From Calcarisporiella thermophila CBS 279.70 (lineage: Eukaryota; Calcarisporiellomycota), in contig NW_027192218.1 of NCBI RefSeq assembly GCF_041956535.1, positions 263,728 through 327,727 on the forward strand: a DNA stretch of 64,000 nt, in the 5' to 3' direction. The notes beneath the pieces were generated by a model that did no database searches, was not told the DNA's origin, and was given only the letters and a program-made list of their open reading frames with translations. Positions 45,786 to 57,867 of this stretch are shown here, one piece after another. A program made the position numbers and the translations under genes. Position 1 is the stretch's first letter. Every line of letters begins with the position of its first letter.

Positions 45786-47912
45786 CAAGCTGAGCCACCG
45801 TTGTAATTTTTCATGTCTAGTTTATTATACACCTGTGTATGGATTAGTTTTTTGAGGGTTTTGCGCGGAGGGGTTCCATGCTCCCTCCTCTCTATTTTTT
45901 TCTTGTTGTTGATTTGACGCAGGAGGCGTCCAGAGCGGAGCCTGCGCGAGGGGATTGTCCTTGCGTCATCAATAAAGGTTTTGTGGGCCCGCGACTAGGC
46001 CCAAGGTAGTTTGACTTGGTTTCGTGGTGATGGGGGTGTCCTTCCAATCATCCCAATCTCCCCCCGCCAAAGTGGCGATTGGCCGGTCGAGGAGGGGGGG
46101 GGGGCATGACCCAAATCGAGTGCTGAGTTGGGGGGGCGGATTCCTTCGGCCAGTCTTACCGAGCATTTGCAGTACAGCGAAGGCTCTGCTGGCTCTATGG
46201 TTCGGCCGAGCAATTCGTTCGCATGGAAGCTTCCAATTCCAGTCAAGTGGGGGAGGCAGTATAAGGAAAGTCCATTGACATAAGCGAAGGGGACGCTGCG
46301 GAGGCCCGAAATAACGGTGAGAAAGGAAAGCGCCCACGAGTGGCTCGGAATTTGCCGTTGGGATGGGGGCTTATCGGTGAGACCCTTCAAATGGTCCAGG
46401 CGCTGTGCTTTTTTGGGGGGAGATGTCAAGGAGCAATCCTAGTGGGCCGTTTCTCGGTGGCAAGGGAGCCGAACCCAAGCATGTTCCCTGAGGATGCCCC
46501 TAGCACGAGTACAGCGGTGATGCTAAGTCAGGCGCATTCGATGGCCGGATCAGGCCCAGCGCGGCCGGGCTCGAGGGCTCGACTGCGGCTTGTCCGGCCG
46601 GGAAAACGGGAGGCTCCCCAATGGTGCTCCATTAATTTGTTCCAGGGGGCGACCCCAAATGGGCGGCAACGGGTGGGGATGTGCCCAATGTTGGCCGAGG
46701 TCATGGCCGTGGCGGCCCCCCAAAGAGGCCGCATCGACCGTCGAGGTCGAATCTACTGCGCTACACTTGGAATTTCCATTACATAACGCAAACTCCCCCC
46801 TAAGCACTTGATTTCCCATTCCGACGAGCATCTTGCCGCCCCATCTTCTCGCTTATCAGCTTCCCCCCAGTGCTAGCATCAGCGCGCCGTTGGAGACCGG
46901 AGGCTCCGACAGCAGGCTGGCCTGGTCGAATTGGCGGCCTCGCAGCGATGGCCGGGCCATTGCTCGGCTCGACTCCAGGCCCCCCGAAGCCGGGAAGCGC
47001 CCCCTTTCCGCATTGGCGAATCCGGGGCATCTGATTGGGCGATGGGTGGATGGCTTAGCGCGATGCCTTTTTCGTCGCCCCCTCCCCTCTCTTGGCAGAG
47101 CCTCCGCTGAGGGGCTCGCATGATCAAGGCCCGCGAGGATCCAAGCCACCGCAGTGAAACAGGGAGGTCGAGTGAATACGGTGTCACTCTAGTTTAGTGT
47201 TGGTGACGAGGAGCGAGCAGCGAGCAAGTCGGACAGAGGCAGGGCGGCGCGGATTGGCTGGGGGGGGGGGGGCGGCGAGATAATACAATGCTGGTGAGCA
47301 GGCATGAGCCAAAATATGAAATCTCTAACACAAATTCGATGCGCAGCCAACTCTTTTTTTGTGGTGTTTCTTTTCTCTCTTTGGGAGGCGTTTCCCCCCT
47401 ATCTTGCTCTGCCTTCTCAGCTCGGCTCGCTTCCCCTCTTGATTCTCGGGCTCGGTGCATCCCTCGCCGCCGTCTCGCCGCAACTGCCGCCTCGCCCGCC
47501 CCCGCATCGGTGCCCCTCTTTTCGCAAGCTTCAACGCCATTGCCGCACCCCTGACCCATCCCACCTGTTTAACATCTCAGCTGTTTCATTGCCTCTATTT
47601 TCCCTTTTCTGGTTGGATCTTGATTGAGATCCTCTATGCTGCGGGTGTCTCCCCATCCCCATCTCCTCCCCATTGTCGATTGACTAGTGCCGTCTTAGCT
47701 GGACATCCCCTCCATCCCCTTCCCCCATTGCTGCCCGCCGCCTCCATTCCTCCCTCTCATCCCCATCCCGCACAACCTGCCTCTGTGCCTCCATCCACAT
47801 TCTGCAGGAGGGGGGGAACAGCACCTTGAATCGTTTTAATTAATCCGCATTTCGTTGATCAACCGATCTTGTCCCCTTCTCTGCTTGTCTGCATCCGATC
47901 ACCAAGCATAGA
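45786..47912. other. GC-rich 2.1-kb region, no gene recognised
   Basis: Both strands are widely open because of high GC, giving many overlapping frames with no domain, signal peptide or spliceable partner. A G run of 12 lies near 47261-47272. From about 47340 the plus strand is pyrimidine-rich, consistent with a long leader and promoter for the MAPKKK. The start codon at 47913 follows an AT-rich step. Confidence 0.45.
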
Positions 47913-50900
47913 ATGCATGACTACGTCGTGTACGCTCCTCCCTCCGATCTCGCCGACATTGACACCGATTTCTTCAGGCAGTGGGATCTCGATCGCGTGC
48001 TCAGCTGGCTGAATGACCATGGATTCGAGCAGTACTGCTCCACGTTTCGAAGTACTTCATCCTTTGCTTTGTCAGGCTGCGGCCTGGCCCCTCATCCCTT
48101 GCTCACCGCCTCTCTTTGTTTAGACCACAGGGTCCAGGGCAAGGAATTCTTCGGCCTCACCCAGACACAGCTGCGCGAGCTGCTGCCAAAGTCCCACTAC
48201 AGCGAGCGGCAAAAACTGCTGAGCGCTATCCGCACCATGATCGATATACCAGCATCACCCAAATCCAGCACATCACTAGAACAGGTATTGTCTTAGCCTC
48301 TTGATGGTGTCGCATTCCCTCACCCCCCTCTCCTCTGCCCATCCGCTCATCCCGCAATGATTGCGTTTTTTTTTTCATCAATTTTTTTTTCTGTTAGCAT
48401 CCGGCATCGTGCGACTTAAAGCCAGTCAATAGCTCATCAGAAATCACACCCCCTCTGTCATCCAGTTCCGATTTACTTAGACAACCACGAAGTAATCCGA
48501 CGGATCCTGCCAACCGTCCTCTCGACGGCGCCTACCGGTCCTCGCCCAATAGCGGCCGCCCTTCCCCAATGCCTACCCCGCCTGAATCGTCCGGAGGCAG
48601 CAGCCTGCAGCAGCCTCCCACCACCTCAACCGCCGCAAATGGTCTCTCGCCGCCTGTCATCGCCCCGCGCACCTCTTCTCGTGACTACACGACCAAGATA
48701 AGCGCCAATTCCGCCTATTCGCCCTCTCCTACGATCCAGGGCTTTGCTACCACGGGTGCTATGGCCAGCGCACTGCCGGCCACGGCCCCCCCCATGCAGA
48801 CGCTCCCCTCGTCGTTTAGTCAGAAGAGAGAAAATATTCCCGCTGCTCTGCAGACCCAGCTGATGCGCAGCATCACTCCCGTGGGCGGGAATGCCGCAGC
48901 GGTGGTGTCGGCGGAGGATCAGAGACAAGCCAGCCCGCGGTCTCCAAAGAACTCTCCATCGGAAATTGTGGGAAAATTGCTGCGTCCTTTTCACCGGAGA
49001 ACCCCAAGTAGTCCGGTAAGTGTACATAATGATTCGATGACCGCCCCCCCTTCCCTCCTCGAGCTGGGTATTTACGCTGGCTTATTTCTCTTGATAGAAA
49101 TCCTCGGAATTCCTACGTGTAATGCCCCCTCTACTGCGCGAGTGGATTTCTCCCGGATTTGCTTACTGACTTTGATGTTTCTTTTTGTCTGTAGAAAAAC
49201 GTGATTCGGGTGACCATGGATAAGGAGCTCTACATCGAGCTCGATGTGACGGGCATGGACAATCCGCATGCCATTCGTGATAAGATTCGCGAGAAGCTGT
49301 CGACACGAATACCGATGCCCAAGAACGTGTCAAACGCCTCCCTCTATTTAATCGACAACTACACCTCGGGTGGGTCCTCTGCATTCCCCATTGTCTTCGG
49401 ATCCGTGGCTAATTACCTATTATTCCATGGGCCTCTTTTTTTCAGATGCAATCCTACTCTCAGATCCTGAATTGATCCGATTATGCAAGTCTGCTGACCC
49501 TAATGCGACCCTAAGGCTGCTTTTTATGCATGAGGAGCCGCCGCCCCCTCCACCCAAATCAGAGCAGGCGCTTCCCCCCACCCCTAATAATCCCGATCGG
49601 CGATCAACCGCAGAGAAGCGATACTCAGGTATGGCGCGAAGTCGGCGCGATTGATTCACCCATGCTTACCATTTTTTTTTTCAATCTTCCACCCCATCAG
49701 AGGAGTCACCCTCCTCCTACCGATCGCCGATTAGTTCGACCGGTTTTGCACACTCGGACCAGAAGAAATCCCCGACGGCTGTAGGCCGTGACCACGCTGG
49801 ATCGTTCCCGACTGGCTCTGGGCAGAATGGGCCACCGCCAAGAAGCACCCATACTCCTGCTCCTCCCCTTGCCGCCCCCGCTCCCCCACCCCTCTCCTCC
49901 CTTGCCCATCACCAGGCACGTGCCAACCAGGATGCAGTCCGGCATATTCCCACCTCACAGCCGATTCCACCTGGCCAAGCCCCCATGAAGCAAAACCACT
50001 TCATCCCGCCGAACCGACAGCCCCTGCCGCACGCCCGCCAAGCCTCCGGCGACATGCACCACGCGAGACAGCCTTCGCCCGGCCATCAAGTCGTCTCTCC
50101 CCAGCTCCCCTCCCCCATCCGGACCGCTCAAACCTCGCCCCCCTCCAACCGTGACGCGCACCCCCCCCTAAATGGATACCCGCCTGAGCACGGTGCAAAC
50201 CGGTTGGCCCCCAGCCCTTATCCTCCCCAAACGCAACCCCTCCCGGGAGCGATGCAGAGCTCTGCGGGGATGCGAAACCCGCCCCTGAACATGTCGCACC
50301 GAAACTTCTCCTCGTCGTTTGGAACGCCCCACTTCTCCAGCCCCGAAGCCGAGGCAATGGCCCAATACCATCGCACGGTGGCGGTGCGGCCGTCCACGGC
50401 CGAGTTCGATGAACGCGCACGGGGCTGGCCTGGGGCACGGCAAGGCGGAGGTCCCAACGGGGGGATGCCGCGCCCGGGGGGCTATCCATCCGATAGAAAC
50501 TACTTGGCTTCGCGGCCTGGCATCCGCCCTCCGCCCATCACCGCACCCCCAGCGTCGATGCGCGCGAGCCCGGCTCCCTCCAATCCCTATAGTGCCCCGA
50601 TGGTTCCCGCGGTGAGAGACGATGTCCGGCGGATGTTCCCGCCACCCCTGAAGCCCCAGGCACGACAGCTGGTGCGGCCGCCCGTATTAAATAAGGAGCA
50701 TGGTCGCTACGAGATCACGCCGACGACGGTGCACCAGGACTCCATGCCGCGTCACGCGGGCGGCGGAAACGCACCCTATCTCCCGCCCCAAGACGGAGCG
50801 GGTGGATTTGGGCGGATGAAACGCAGCAGCGGCGAATTCGTGCCCGACATGCACGGGGCCTCCCACCACCCACCCCGGTCCCCGCAACTCTCGGCCCACC

Positions 50901-53033
50901 CCCCCCACCACTCTCCGTACCCAACCTCCGGCACGCCCCAGCCCTCCGGCTATGGCCACATCCGACACCTAAGCCACGACCACCTGCCGCGCACCCGAAG
51001 CAGCTGGGAGCCCGGCGTGGGGAAACAGCACGCCGACGCCTCCAGCAACACAAGTGCACACCGGCATTCGCATGACAACATGGAGTCGGTGCGGCCGTCG
51101 AGACCCCCGGACCAAAGGAGATCGTACGAGCAGCTGGAGTACTGGCAGAATCCGGGGACGCTCCCCCCTCCGCCGCCGCCATCCCTATCGAAGGAGGGGC
51201 CCTCGGCGGGAATCAGGGGGAGCGGGGGTGAGCGCGTCTCTTGGGAGCTCGGCGGCTCGGGAGCCAACGGCGGCGGCCCTTCCAGGGGTCTGGAGTGGGA
51301 CAAGACCGAGGTTCAGGACTATGAGCTCCCCTCGAATCGGTCGCCCGTTGGAGCCATGGCCTCCAGCAAGCAAACGCCGCCTCCCCCCCCGCCCCCACCC
51401 TCCCTGCCCCCCATGACCACGGCTCGCCGGAATGGGTCGGAGCTGATGGAGAATCCGTCGGGCGCCGGGGGCACGGATGAGCCCGAGTTCTGGGGCGAGC
51501 GTCCCCCCACCGAGCTGGTCTACGACAACTTGGACCGCTACTTCCGCGACCACGACCTCGACCGGCCGATCATCGCCGACCCGGTGGTGCCGGACAAGAA
51601 GTCCGGGATCCAATATCGCAAGTCGATCCGGTATGTGGCGAACGAGGCACGCCGGAAAATGTCCATCCACCAGACCCCCGCGGCGGACCAGCAGCGGCAG
51701 CCACCGTCGGAGCAGAATAAGGCCGAGGCGCCGAAATCGGCGGGGCAGATTCTCCGGAGGAAGAGCACGAAGATGTGGGGCGCCAAGGTGGCGGAGGTGA
51801 AGCCGCTTCCGCCGCCCCCGCCCACGATTTCGGAGTCGGCGGGTGCGGAGGTGTCTCCCGGGGCGCCTCCGCAAGACCTGGGGCCGGCGGTGATCAGCGT
51901 GCCCGCGGGGGGGGTTGGCGAGGAGCAGACGCCGCCCAAAATCCACTGGGTCAAGGGTGAGCTGATCGGAAAGGGGTCGTTTGGACGCGTGTTCATGGCC
52001 CTCAACGTCTCCACGGGGGAGATGATTGCCGTCAAGCAGGTGGAGCTCCCCACCACCAAGTCGGACATGCTCTGCCAGCGCCAGCGCAGCATGGTGGATG
52101 CCCTCTACTCGGAGATCGAGATGCTCAAGGACCTCGACCACGAGAACATCGTGCAGTACCTTGGGTTCGAGGTCACGGAGACCGAGATCAACCTGTTCCT
52201 GGAGTACGTGCCCGGTGGCAGCGTCCAGAGCTGCTTGGCCCGCTTCGGGCCGTTCGACGAGCCGCTCATTCGCCACATGACGCGGCAGATCCTCCAGGGC
52301 CTGTCGTATCTGCACGAGCGCAACCTCCTGCACCGCGACATCAAGGCCGCCAACATCCTGGTCGACGACGAGGGCACGTGCAAGATCTCCGACTTCGGCC
52401 TCTCGAAGAAGAATGACCGAGCCGCGTACGAGCAGAACTCGAGGATGTCGCTGCAGGGCTCCGTGTACTGGATGGCGCCCGAGGTGGTGAAGGAGGAGGC
52501 CTACTCCGCCAAGGTCGACGTCTGGAGCCTGGGCTGCCTATTGTTGGAGATGGTGACGGGCGAGCGGCCGTGGATGGGGCTGCAGGAGTGGAGCGCCCTC
52601 TACCAGCTCGGCCAATACAAGGCCCCGCCTATTCCGGGGACGGGAGTGTCGGAGGAACTGCGGGATTTCCTGGAGCAATGCTTTATCATGTGAGTATCTG
52701 AAGCACTGCCCCCTCGAGGGCTCACTCTAGCTTACATTGACCACCCTTGTCTTTTTCCTACCTCCCAGTGACCCCAAGGAGCGGCCCAAGGCATCCGAAC
52801 TCCTCGACCATCCCTTCTGTGCCCCCGATCCGGATTTCGACTTCCGCGAGCACATGTATCTGTGGCAGACACAGCAAACGCTACAGCGGTTGCTTAAACA
52901 GCAAATCGAAGAGGCCAAGGACAATGAGGCCAAGGACAGGCTCGACCAGGAGAAGGAAAGGGAGAAAGATATGCGCGAGAGTGGGTATGGAGAGAGTATG
53001 TTCTCAAAGTGTCGGCCAAGCGTTATTATATGA
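47913..53033 (+). CDS. MAP kinase kinase kinase (BCK1/STE11 family) with SAM and RA domains
   Basis: It phosphorylates a MAPKK in the cell-integrity or mating/filamentation cascade. Exons 47913-48051, 48124-48284, 48398-49015, 49195-49369, 49446-49628, 49701-52689 and 52769-53033 encode 1509 residues. A SAM domain spans about 20-95 (WDLDRVLSWLNDHGFEQYC, KEFFGLTQTQLRELLP). An RA-type domain spans about 307-395 (VIRVTMDKELYIELDVTG). Then come some 750 Pro/Ser/Gly-rich, probably disordered residues. The kinase is at about 1173-1440: GKGSFGRV, MIAVKQVE, HRDIKAANIL, DFGLSKKND, SLQGSVYWMAPEVV and DVWSLGCLLLEM. A helical tail ends the protein. The catalytic core resembles BCK1; the SAM-RA-kinase order is that of Ste11/Byr2. 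Exon 6 is nearly 3 kb and very GC-rich. Confidence 0.9.
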
Positions 53034-53906
53034 TGACGAGCGAGGAAAAAAACATAGGTCAAGGTGCCGATGGTTCTTTCTGTTCGTATGTTCTTTTTTG
53101 TGCTTTTTTCTTTATTATGCTATTCGGTTCGTCCTCTACATCCTCGGTGTATATGGATATATGGGCATGCGATCAAGATCCATAGGTCTATATATGCTTT
53201 TATTAATCCGCTTTATTTTTTTTTTCCTTGGATGAGGGTATTAAAAGGTTTTCTTCTTTCTTATTATTATTTCTTTTTATTTTATGTATATATATTAACA
53301 TCTCATTTTTTTTCAGTTTTTTTTTTACATAATCATTTTCCTTCTTAATAATTATGGATTTTCTCTTCTTTTCCTTTTAACCAGTACAAATAAAAATAAC
53401 AGCATTTCATTACGATGGGGCCCCCCTTAGCTATGAAATACGACTTCTTTCCTCAGCCTGGAGGGGGTGTCATTGGATGGTTTGTGGAGAGCGAACGAAA
53501 TGCTGGGAGAATTAACAAGAGTGGGGAAAAAAACGCGTCACTGTCGAGTTAGGTATTGTGGCATTGCACAGGGGGTATGAGCTCCCAAGAACTAGGCTAT
53601 AGCCGGCAAATTTCTATAATCGGCAAATTTGACACTAAGGAAAGGGATGGGGCCATGGCCGAGAATTTGGTGCGGAGCGACGCGGTCGGCAGAAGGCCAA
53701 AGGCGGGGTTTCTGATTGATTTGAAGATCAGAGCTCTTTTTTTTAACCGGCATACCTTTGCAAACACTCGTGTTCTGTGGCATAGTCGGATTGTTATTTA
53801 TTTTTCCCTGCTCCCTTGACGAATACACTCCTCTTTTAGTTTTTGTGCTTTGGGATCGTTAACTCGAATCGACACCGCCCCATCTTATTGCTGGCTTTGC
53901 AAGATA
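53034..53906. other. T-rich 3' flank and spacer, no gene recognised
   Basis: Long T-rich tracts between 53090 and 53400 fit the 3' region of the MAPKKK. Frames at 53064-53348 and 53556-53819 are low-complexity or featureless. Confidence 0.45.
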
Positions 53907-54275
53907 ATGAAGGTTGATAACCTACTCACCGTCGCCTGGTCTGCCGGGCTGCTCCTTTTCGCGTCCACCCACACCCATGCCTCCCCGGTCTTAGAGCAGC
54001 GTGATCTCGGGTTTGGCAACCTGACCGCCGGTGGAAACCAATACATTGCCGAGTCGAATATCAACAACTCCAATCTCTCCGGCGACTTTGCGGGCGCCAT
54101 CATCCAGGGAAACACGCAGTGGATCCGAGAGTATGAGGAGAGAAAGAAGGCCAACCAACAAGGGCAGAAGCTGCCGATGAACGAATTGCCGGGGCTAATC
54201 AAGCGGCCGCTGACCATGCTTCCGAATCGGTCTCAACACCGCGGCCAACGCAAGCTTCCACACCAAGGACAGTAG
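53907..54275 (+). CDS. Small secreted Asn/Gly-rich protein, C-terminus uncertain
   Basis: A single frame of 122 residues starts MKVDNLLTVAWSAGLLL, a signal peptide to about THTHA. It continues PVLEQRDLGFGN, ESNINNSNLSGDFAGAI and EYEERKKANQQGQ. The Asn-rich style recalls the Kex2-type precursors upstream, and EERKK offers a possible basic processing site. After about codon 95 the frame becomes Lys/Arg/Pro-rich and unlike a secreted protein. The other frames there read more naturally (ANQAAADHASESVST, then AANASFHTKDSRR), similar in style to the Asn/Ala-rich tails of the precursor at 36645-37316. A frameshift or a missed short intron is therefore possible. No homologue is recognised. Confidence 0.55.
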   Translation: MKVDNLLTVAWSAGLLLFASTHTHASPVLEQRDLGFGNLTAGGNQYIAESNINNSNLSGDFAGAIIQGNTQWIREYEERKKANQQGQKLPMNELPGLIKRPLTMLPNRSQHRGQRKLPHQGQ

Positions 54276-54771
54276 GCGGGTGGGGTAGGCAATGGGGAAG
54301 AGGAAGAGAGAAGGAGCGATGTTATCCATGGATACTTGTCATGTTATCTTTTTAACGAGAGCTGATTAAATTATCGCATTATTTATTTTCATTTCTATGA
54401 TCGGAAAATGACAAGCTATGGTTTGATTAGCCTAAAATACAACACGAGGGGATCAAGCAAAACTAAATTAAAGGGCGCCGCTTAAACTTGAAGGGCTAAT
54501 AAAGCCACACCCGTATGATTGAAGAGGGGAGAATAGAGTAGTATCGAAGGATTGGAAGGAGCGGAGGGAGGTAGGATGTAAAAGGAGAGCATAACATACC
54601 ATACATACATAAAGGAATGGAAAATGGGGGGTCTAAACTCAAAGGAATGGCAGGGGAACAAAGGGAAGGAGAAGGCGGGAGGAAGAGGGGGAGAGTCGGA
54701 GATAGAGAAAATAGGGAGAGGGGCGGTTCTCAGAAGAATAAGCCAAAGGAGTGTAACAGGTAGGCTGCTAA
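54276..54771. other. Convergent spacer, no gene recognised
   Basis: Purine-rich on the plus strand from 54620 to 54740. It holds the 3' ends of the two flanking genes. Confidence 0.45.
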
Positions 54772-57030
54772 TCAAACATTTTCTTCCTCATTTGTCCTTG
54801 GCTCGCTCCATTTCCAGCTGCCTATCCATCGGTCTAAACGCTTTACAATGGCGCCGGATGACCTCAGAATTCCGTCCGCGACAGGGTCTATCATCTTTCT
54901 TGTTTCGTGCATCAGAGAAAAGTAGCTTGTGCCGGGGATGACGGTGAGAGCAGCTGCCCGAGGATGTGGGGACGAAGGAGGCTGGCTTGTTAGAGCAATA
55001 AGCTGGCTATTCCGCTCGACCGCGGCCACGTATCCGGCCTGAATTTCATTTCCTGTCATGCGGAGGTGGCCGATCTCCAGGAGGAGATCCACCACAAGTT
55101 TGACGACCAGTTTGCTTAAATCGGTCGCATCGCCACACGCGTCTGCCTCCTTCCTATTCGTGGGACAAGGCTCCTCGTCGGTTGAATCGCTCTTATCGTT
55201 CAGCCTATGTAGGCCTTGGACCTGCTGCATGACCTCGGCAATGATTCGGTTGCTCACGTGCACGATCGCCTCCATTTCGAATGGCCTGCGTAATCCCCTA
55301 TTCACCATTCTGATATCAGAAGCCTTCAGCTGCTGTAATAGCTTTGCGCCTTCGTCGCAGACTTGTGTGATCGTGTTATGCCACTGGTCCTCATGAGTCG
55401 AACGCTCTGCAGTCCTCTGTTTCTCGGTGCACTGTAACGCCTCGGTGAGCAATGAGGTTCCCAAGGCCCACTCCTTGGAATCACCCTCTGGCAAAGGAGA
55501 GGGGGGATCGCTAGAGGCACTGTTTTCGCTGAAGTTGGATTTGCTTGTGGAGGCCGAGAGGCTGGCCTCGAGAGGGGGGCTGAGGGTGGAGGGGTGAAGC
55601 TGATTTAGCTGCGACTGCAGGAGATGATAGTGGTGATGGTGGACGACCACCTTCTGCTTCGAATTGGTGCGACGCCTGGGTTGCTGCACCGGGAAGTTGA
55701 AGAGTCTTTGCTTCACTCGGGGCTTTGACTTCTCCCCTGCCTCACCATCATCAGGATGTGCTTCATTCACGGAAGAACCGAGTGGGAATGATTCGCTCCA
55801 TGGGCTTGAAGGCGAAGGGGTGAGGAGAGCGTCTGGATCGGATCTGGTAAACTCCGATTGGAGAGAGAGGTCCATCTCTGGAAGTGCTCGCTCAGATTGC
55901 GGGGTTTGGCTAGAAGGACGGGTAGGTGTAAACAGAGCGCTGGAGGAGGCGTGCTCTTGGTGAGAGAGCGACTCCGGGGTAGGAGGAAGATTCTTGTTAG
56001 TTGTCGAGCTGAGAGACTCTTCGTGAGCTTTGGACTGCTATTTCCCGAGGTTAAATGTCAGAATATTAATAGAATTAAAATCAAATGGAGGATACCGTGA
56101 TATTTACTCGTAACTTTTCTCGTAATCTCTCATTCATCTCCTTCAGCCACCTCAATTGCTCCATCTGTTCGCCGGACATGCTGGTGTCCTGCTGCTCTTG
56201 CTTCATCGTTTCGTATTCGTTTGCCAGTCCGTCGTATTTCATCTTCAGCTTCTTCCACCTCGCCTGGGTTGCAATCTCGCTTTTCCTCGCGGAAGCCAAT
56301 TCTTCTTCCAACTTCTCCACGCGTACTTTGAAGCTCTCCTCGCGTTCGGTCGCCTGGCGCACGCGAGCCTGTGCCCCACTGAGTCTCTCGATCTCAACTT
56401 GCTGCGCTTCAATATCCTGGAGAAGCTTTTTAACTCGAATTTCTGCGTGCTCAAGGTCCAATACGGTAGCCTTTGCTTCCTGTTCCAAAATTTTGTGAGA
56501 TGTCGTGCGTATGAGCTGGTTAGCCACTGGACAATTCCTTCTATTACCTGTTCGGCTCTGGCCTTGTCTCTCTCTAGCTGATCCTTTTCTTCTCCCAGGG
56601 ACCTTATCCTACCTTCTGCCTGTATTAGCGTAAGGCGGAGCACATCTTTTGCCTCTTTCTAAGAGAAATTAAAGAGTTTGCATTAGATAAAGGGAACGGC
56701 AATACTGCCATTATGATAATAAAGCAAGAGTTCTCACCTGTTCCTGCAGCAGCTCTCTTGTCTTCCTCAGTTCCGTGATGTAGACATCCTGCTGAGATAA
56801 TAAATGTTGTCCAAACTCTATATCAACCATAGCCAAACTAAGCATGCAATGTTTCGTGAAAATGGCCATAGAAAAGAGGGCCAACCTCCTGCAAGCCTAA
56901 GCTTCTCCTCCACTCTCTCGCGGCTACTGCACATCCCGTGGCCACAGCAACAGATGGCTTCCTCGGTTTGGGGAAGGGGGTTCGTTCCTGCGGGATTCAA
57001 TGACTCATCAGTGGACGGGGTAGGGTGCAT
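54772..57030 (-). CDS. Coiled-coil protein with CC1-box-like motif, candidate dynein adaptor
   Basis: Exons in transcript order 57030-56886, 56817-56738, 56658-56548, 56515-56108 and 56037-54772 encode 669 residues. A Cys cluster (CCCGHGMC, 27-34) precedes a long coiled coil of about 37-260, starting RERVEEKLRLAGEFGQHLL. LAGEFGQHLL at 46-55 fits the A-(A/G)-x-x-G-x-x-L-L pattern of the CC1 box that binds dynein light intermediate chain in BICD and TRAK/HAP1-type adaptors. The C-terminal 420 residues have Ser/Pro-rich linkers, a His run (HHHHYH) and helical blocks such as VHVSNRIIAEVMQQVQGLH and LVVKLVVDLLLEIGHLRM. The function is inference only. The intron 56516-56547 would be just 32 nt; without it the coiled coil breaks frame. 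The third intron was placed to keep phase. Confidence 0.68.
56516..56547 (-). other. Candidate 32-nt intron
   Basis: It starts GTAATAG, contains GGCTAACC close to the 3' end and ends CAG. Removing it joins RDKARAEQ to LIRTTSHKILEQ in one coiled-coil frame. A one- or two-base sequence error would explain the frame change equally well. Confidence 0.45.
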
Positions 57031-57867
57031 GTAATGTAACAAGCTCTAGGTAACGTTAAGAGAGAAGGGGAGGAATCAGGATTTTGGGAAGAGGTAAATA
57101 AGTAATGAATACCACAGCAGGGTTTCAGATTTATTATTCTTTTCATTGATCATCTCGGGGGGCGATTACGCTTTTTTTTGGATTTGATCGCTCACTTTTT
57201 TAATTTTCGCCACTTGATTTTTAGAGTGTTTGCGAGCCCGATTTGCCTGATTTTATTCCTATTCCAATATGAAATTCGCACACTATGGGGAAGTCCTAAA
57301 GAAATCGGAATCGACATAGTGTATTCATCCCAAAGATAGAGAGAGACAAAAAAAAAAGATAAATCTGCGCTATATGAACAAGGATATATGGAACTTTTTT
57401 TTAATGTGTTCCGAATCCATTTCAGAGACAATCAAATATAGTATGGAGTTAAGGATGTCAATCTTTTCCATGGTAACATACCATCCAGCTTAATAAAATG
57501 CATTTAAATATTACTGCTATTCTTTAAATCTGTTTTCACTTAGCTATTCCAGATTGTATAATAATATAGGGATTGGGTCAAAACTAGCAAGGTACGCTGA
57601 CCGTGGCAAGGTCCATACTCATTCACCGACTGAATGGTTGGACGCGATTGAGATTGGGACTTTTATTTATACCTCTTGTATTCAAAAGAGATTACACAAA
57701 TCAGCTACACGGTCAAAACTATATTTGAAAATGGGGCGAGTGCAGTCATATTCGCATCCTTCACAGAAACAAAAGCATTTGTTTATAAAATTTAATAGTA
57801 ATGCACAACTACATAGAGGAGATAGAGGGAGAAAAAATGGGGGAGAAAATTGTTCAACTTAATAAAA
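57031..57867. other. AT-rich spacer, no gene recognised
   Basis: It contains the promoter of the coiled-coil gene and the 3' flank of the Sds3-like gene. Frames at 57192-57431 and 57554-57862 show no protein features. Confidence 0.45.

Noticed and set aside
46500-47190. Many overlapping 70-150 residue frames on both strands
   Set aside because: All frames are open through high GC; none shows a domain, signal peptide, or consistent splicing.
51185-52333. 382-residue open frame antisense to the MAPKKK
   Set aside because: It lies opposite the kinase domain in very GC-rich sequence; composition is Arg/Leu/His-biased as expected for an antisense shadow, with no domain.
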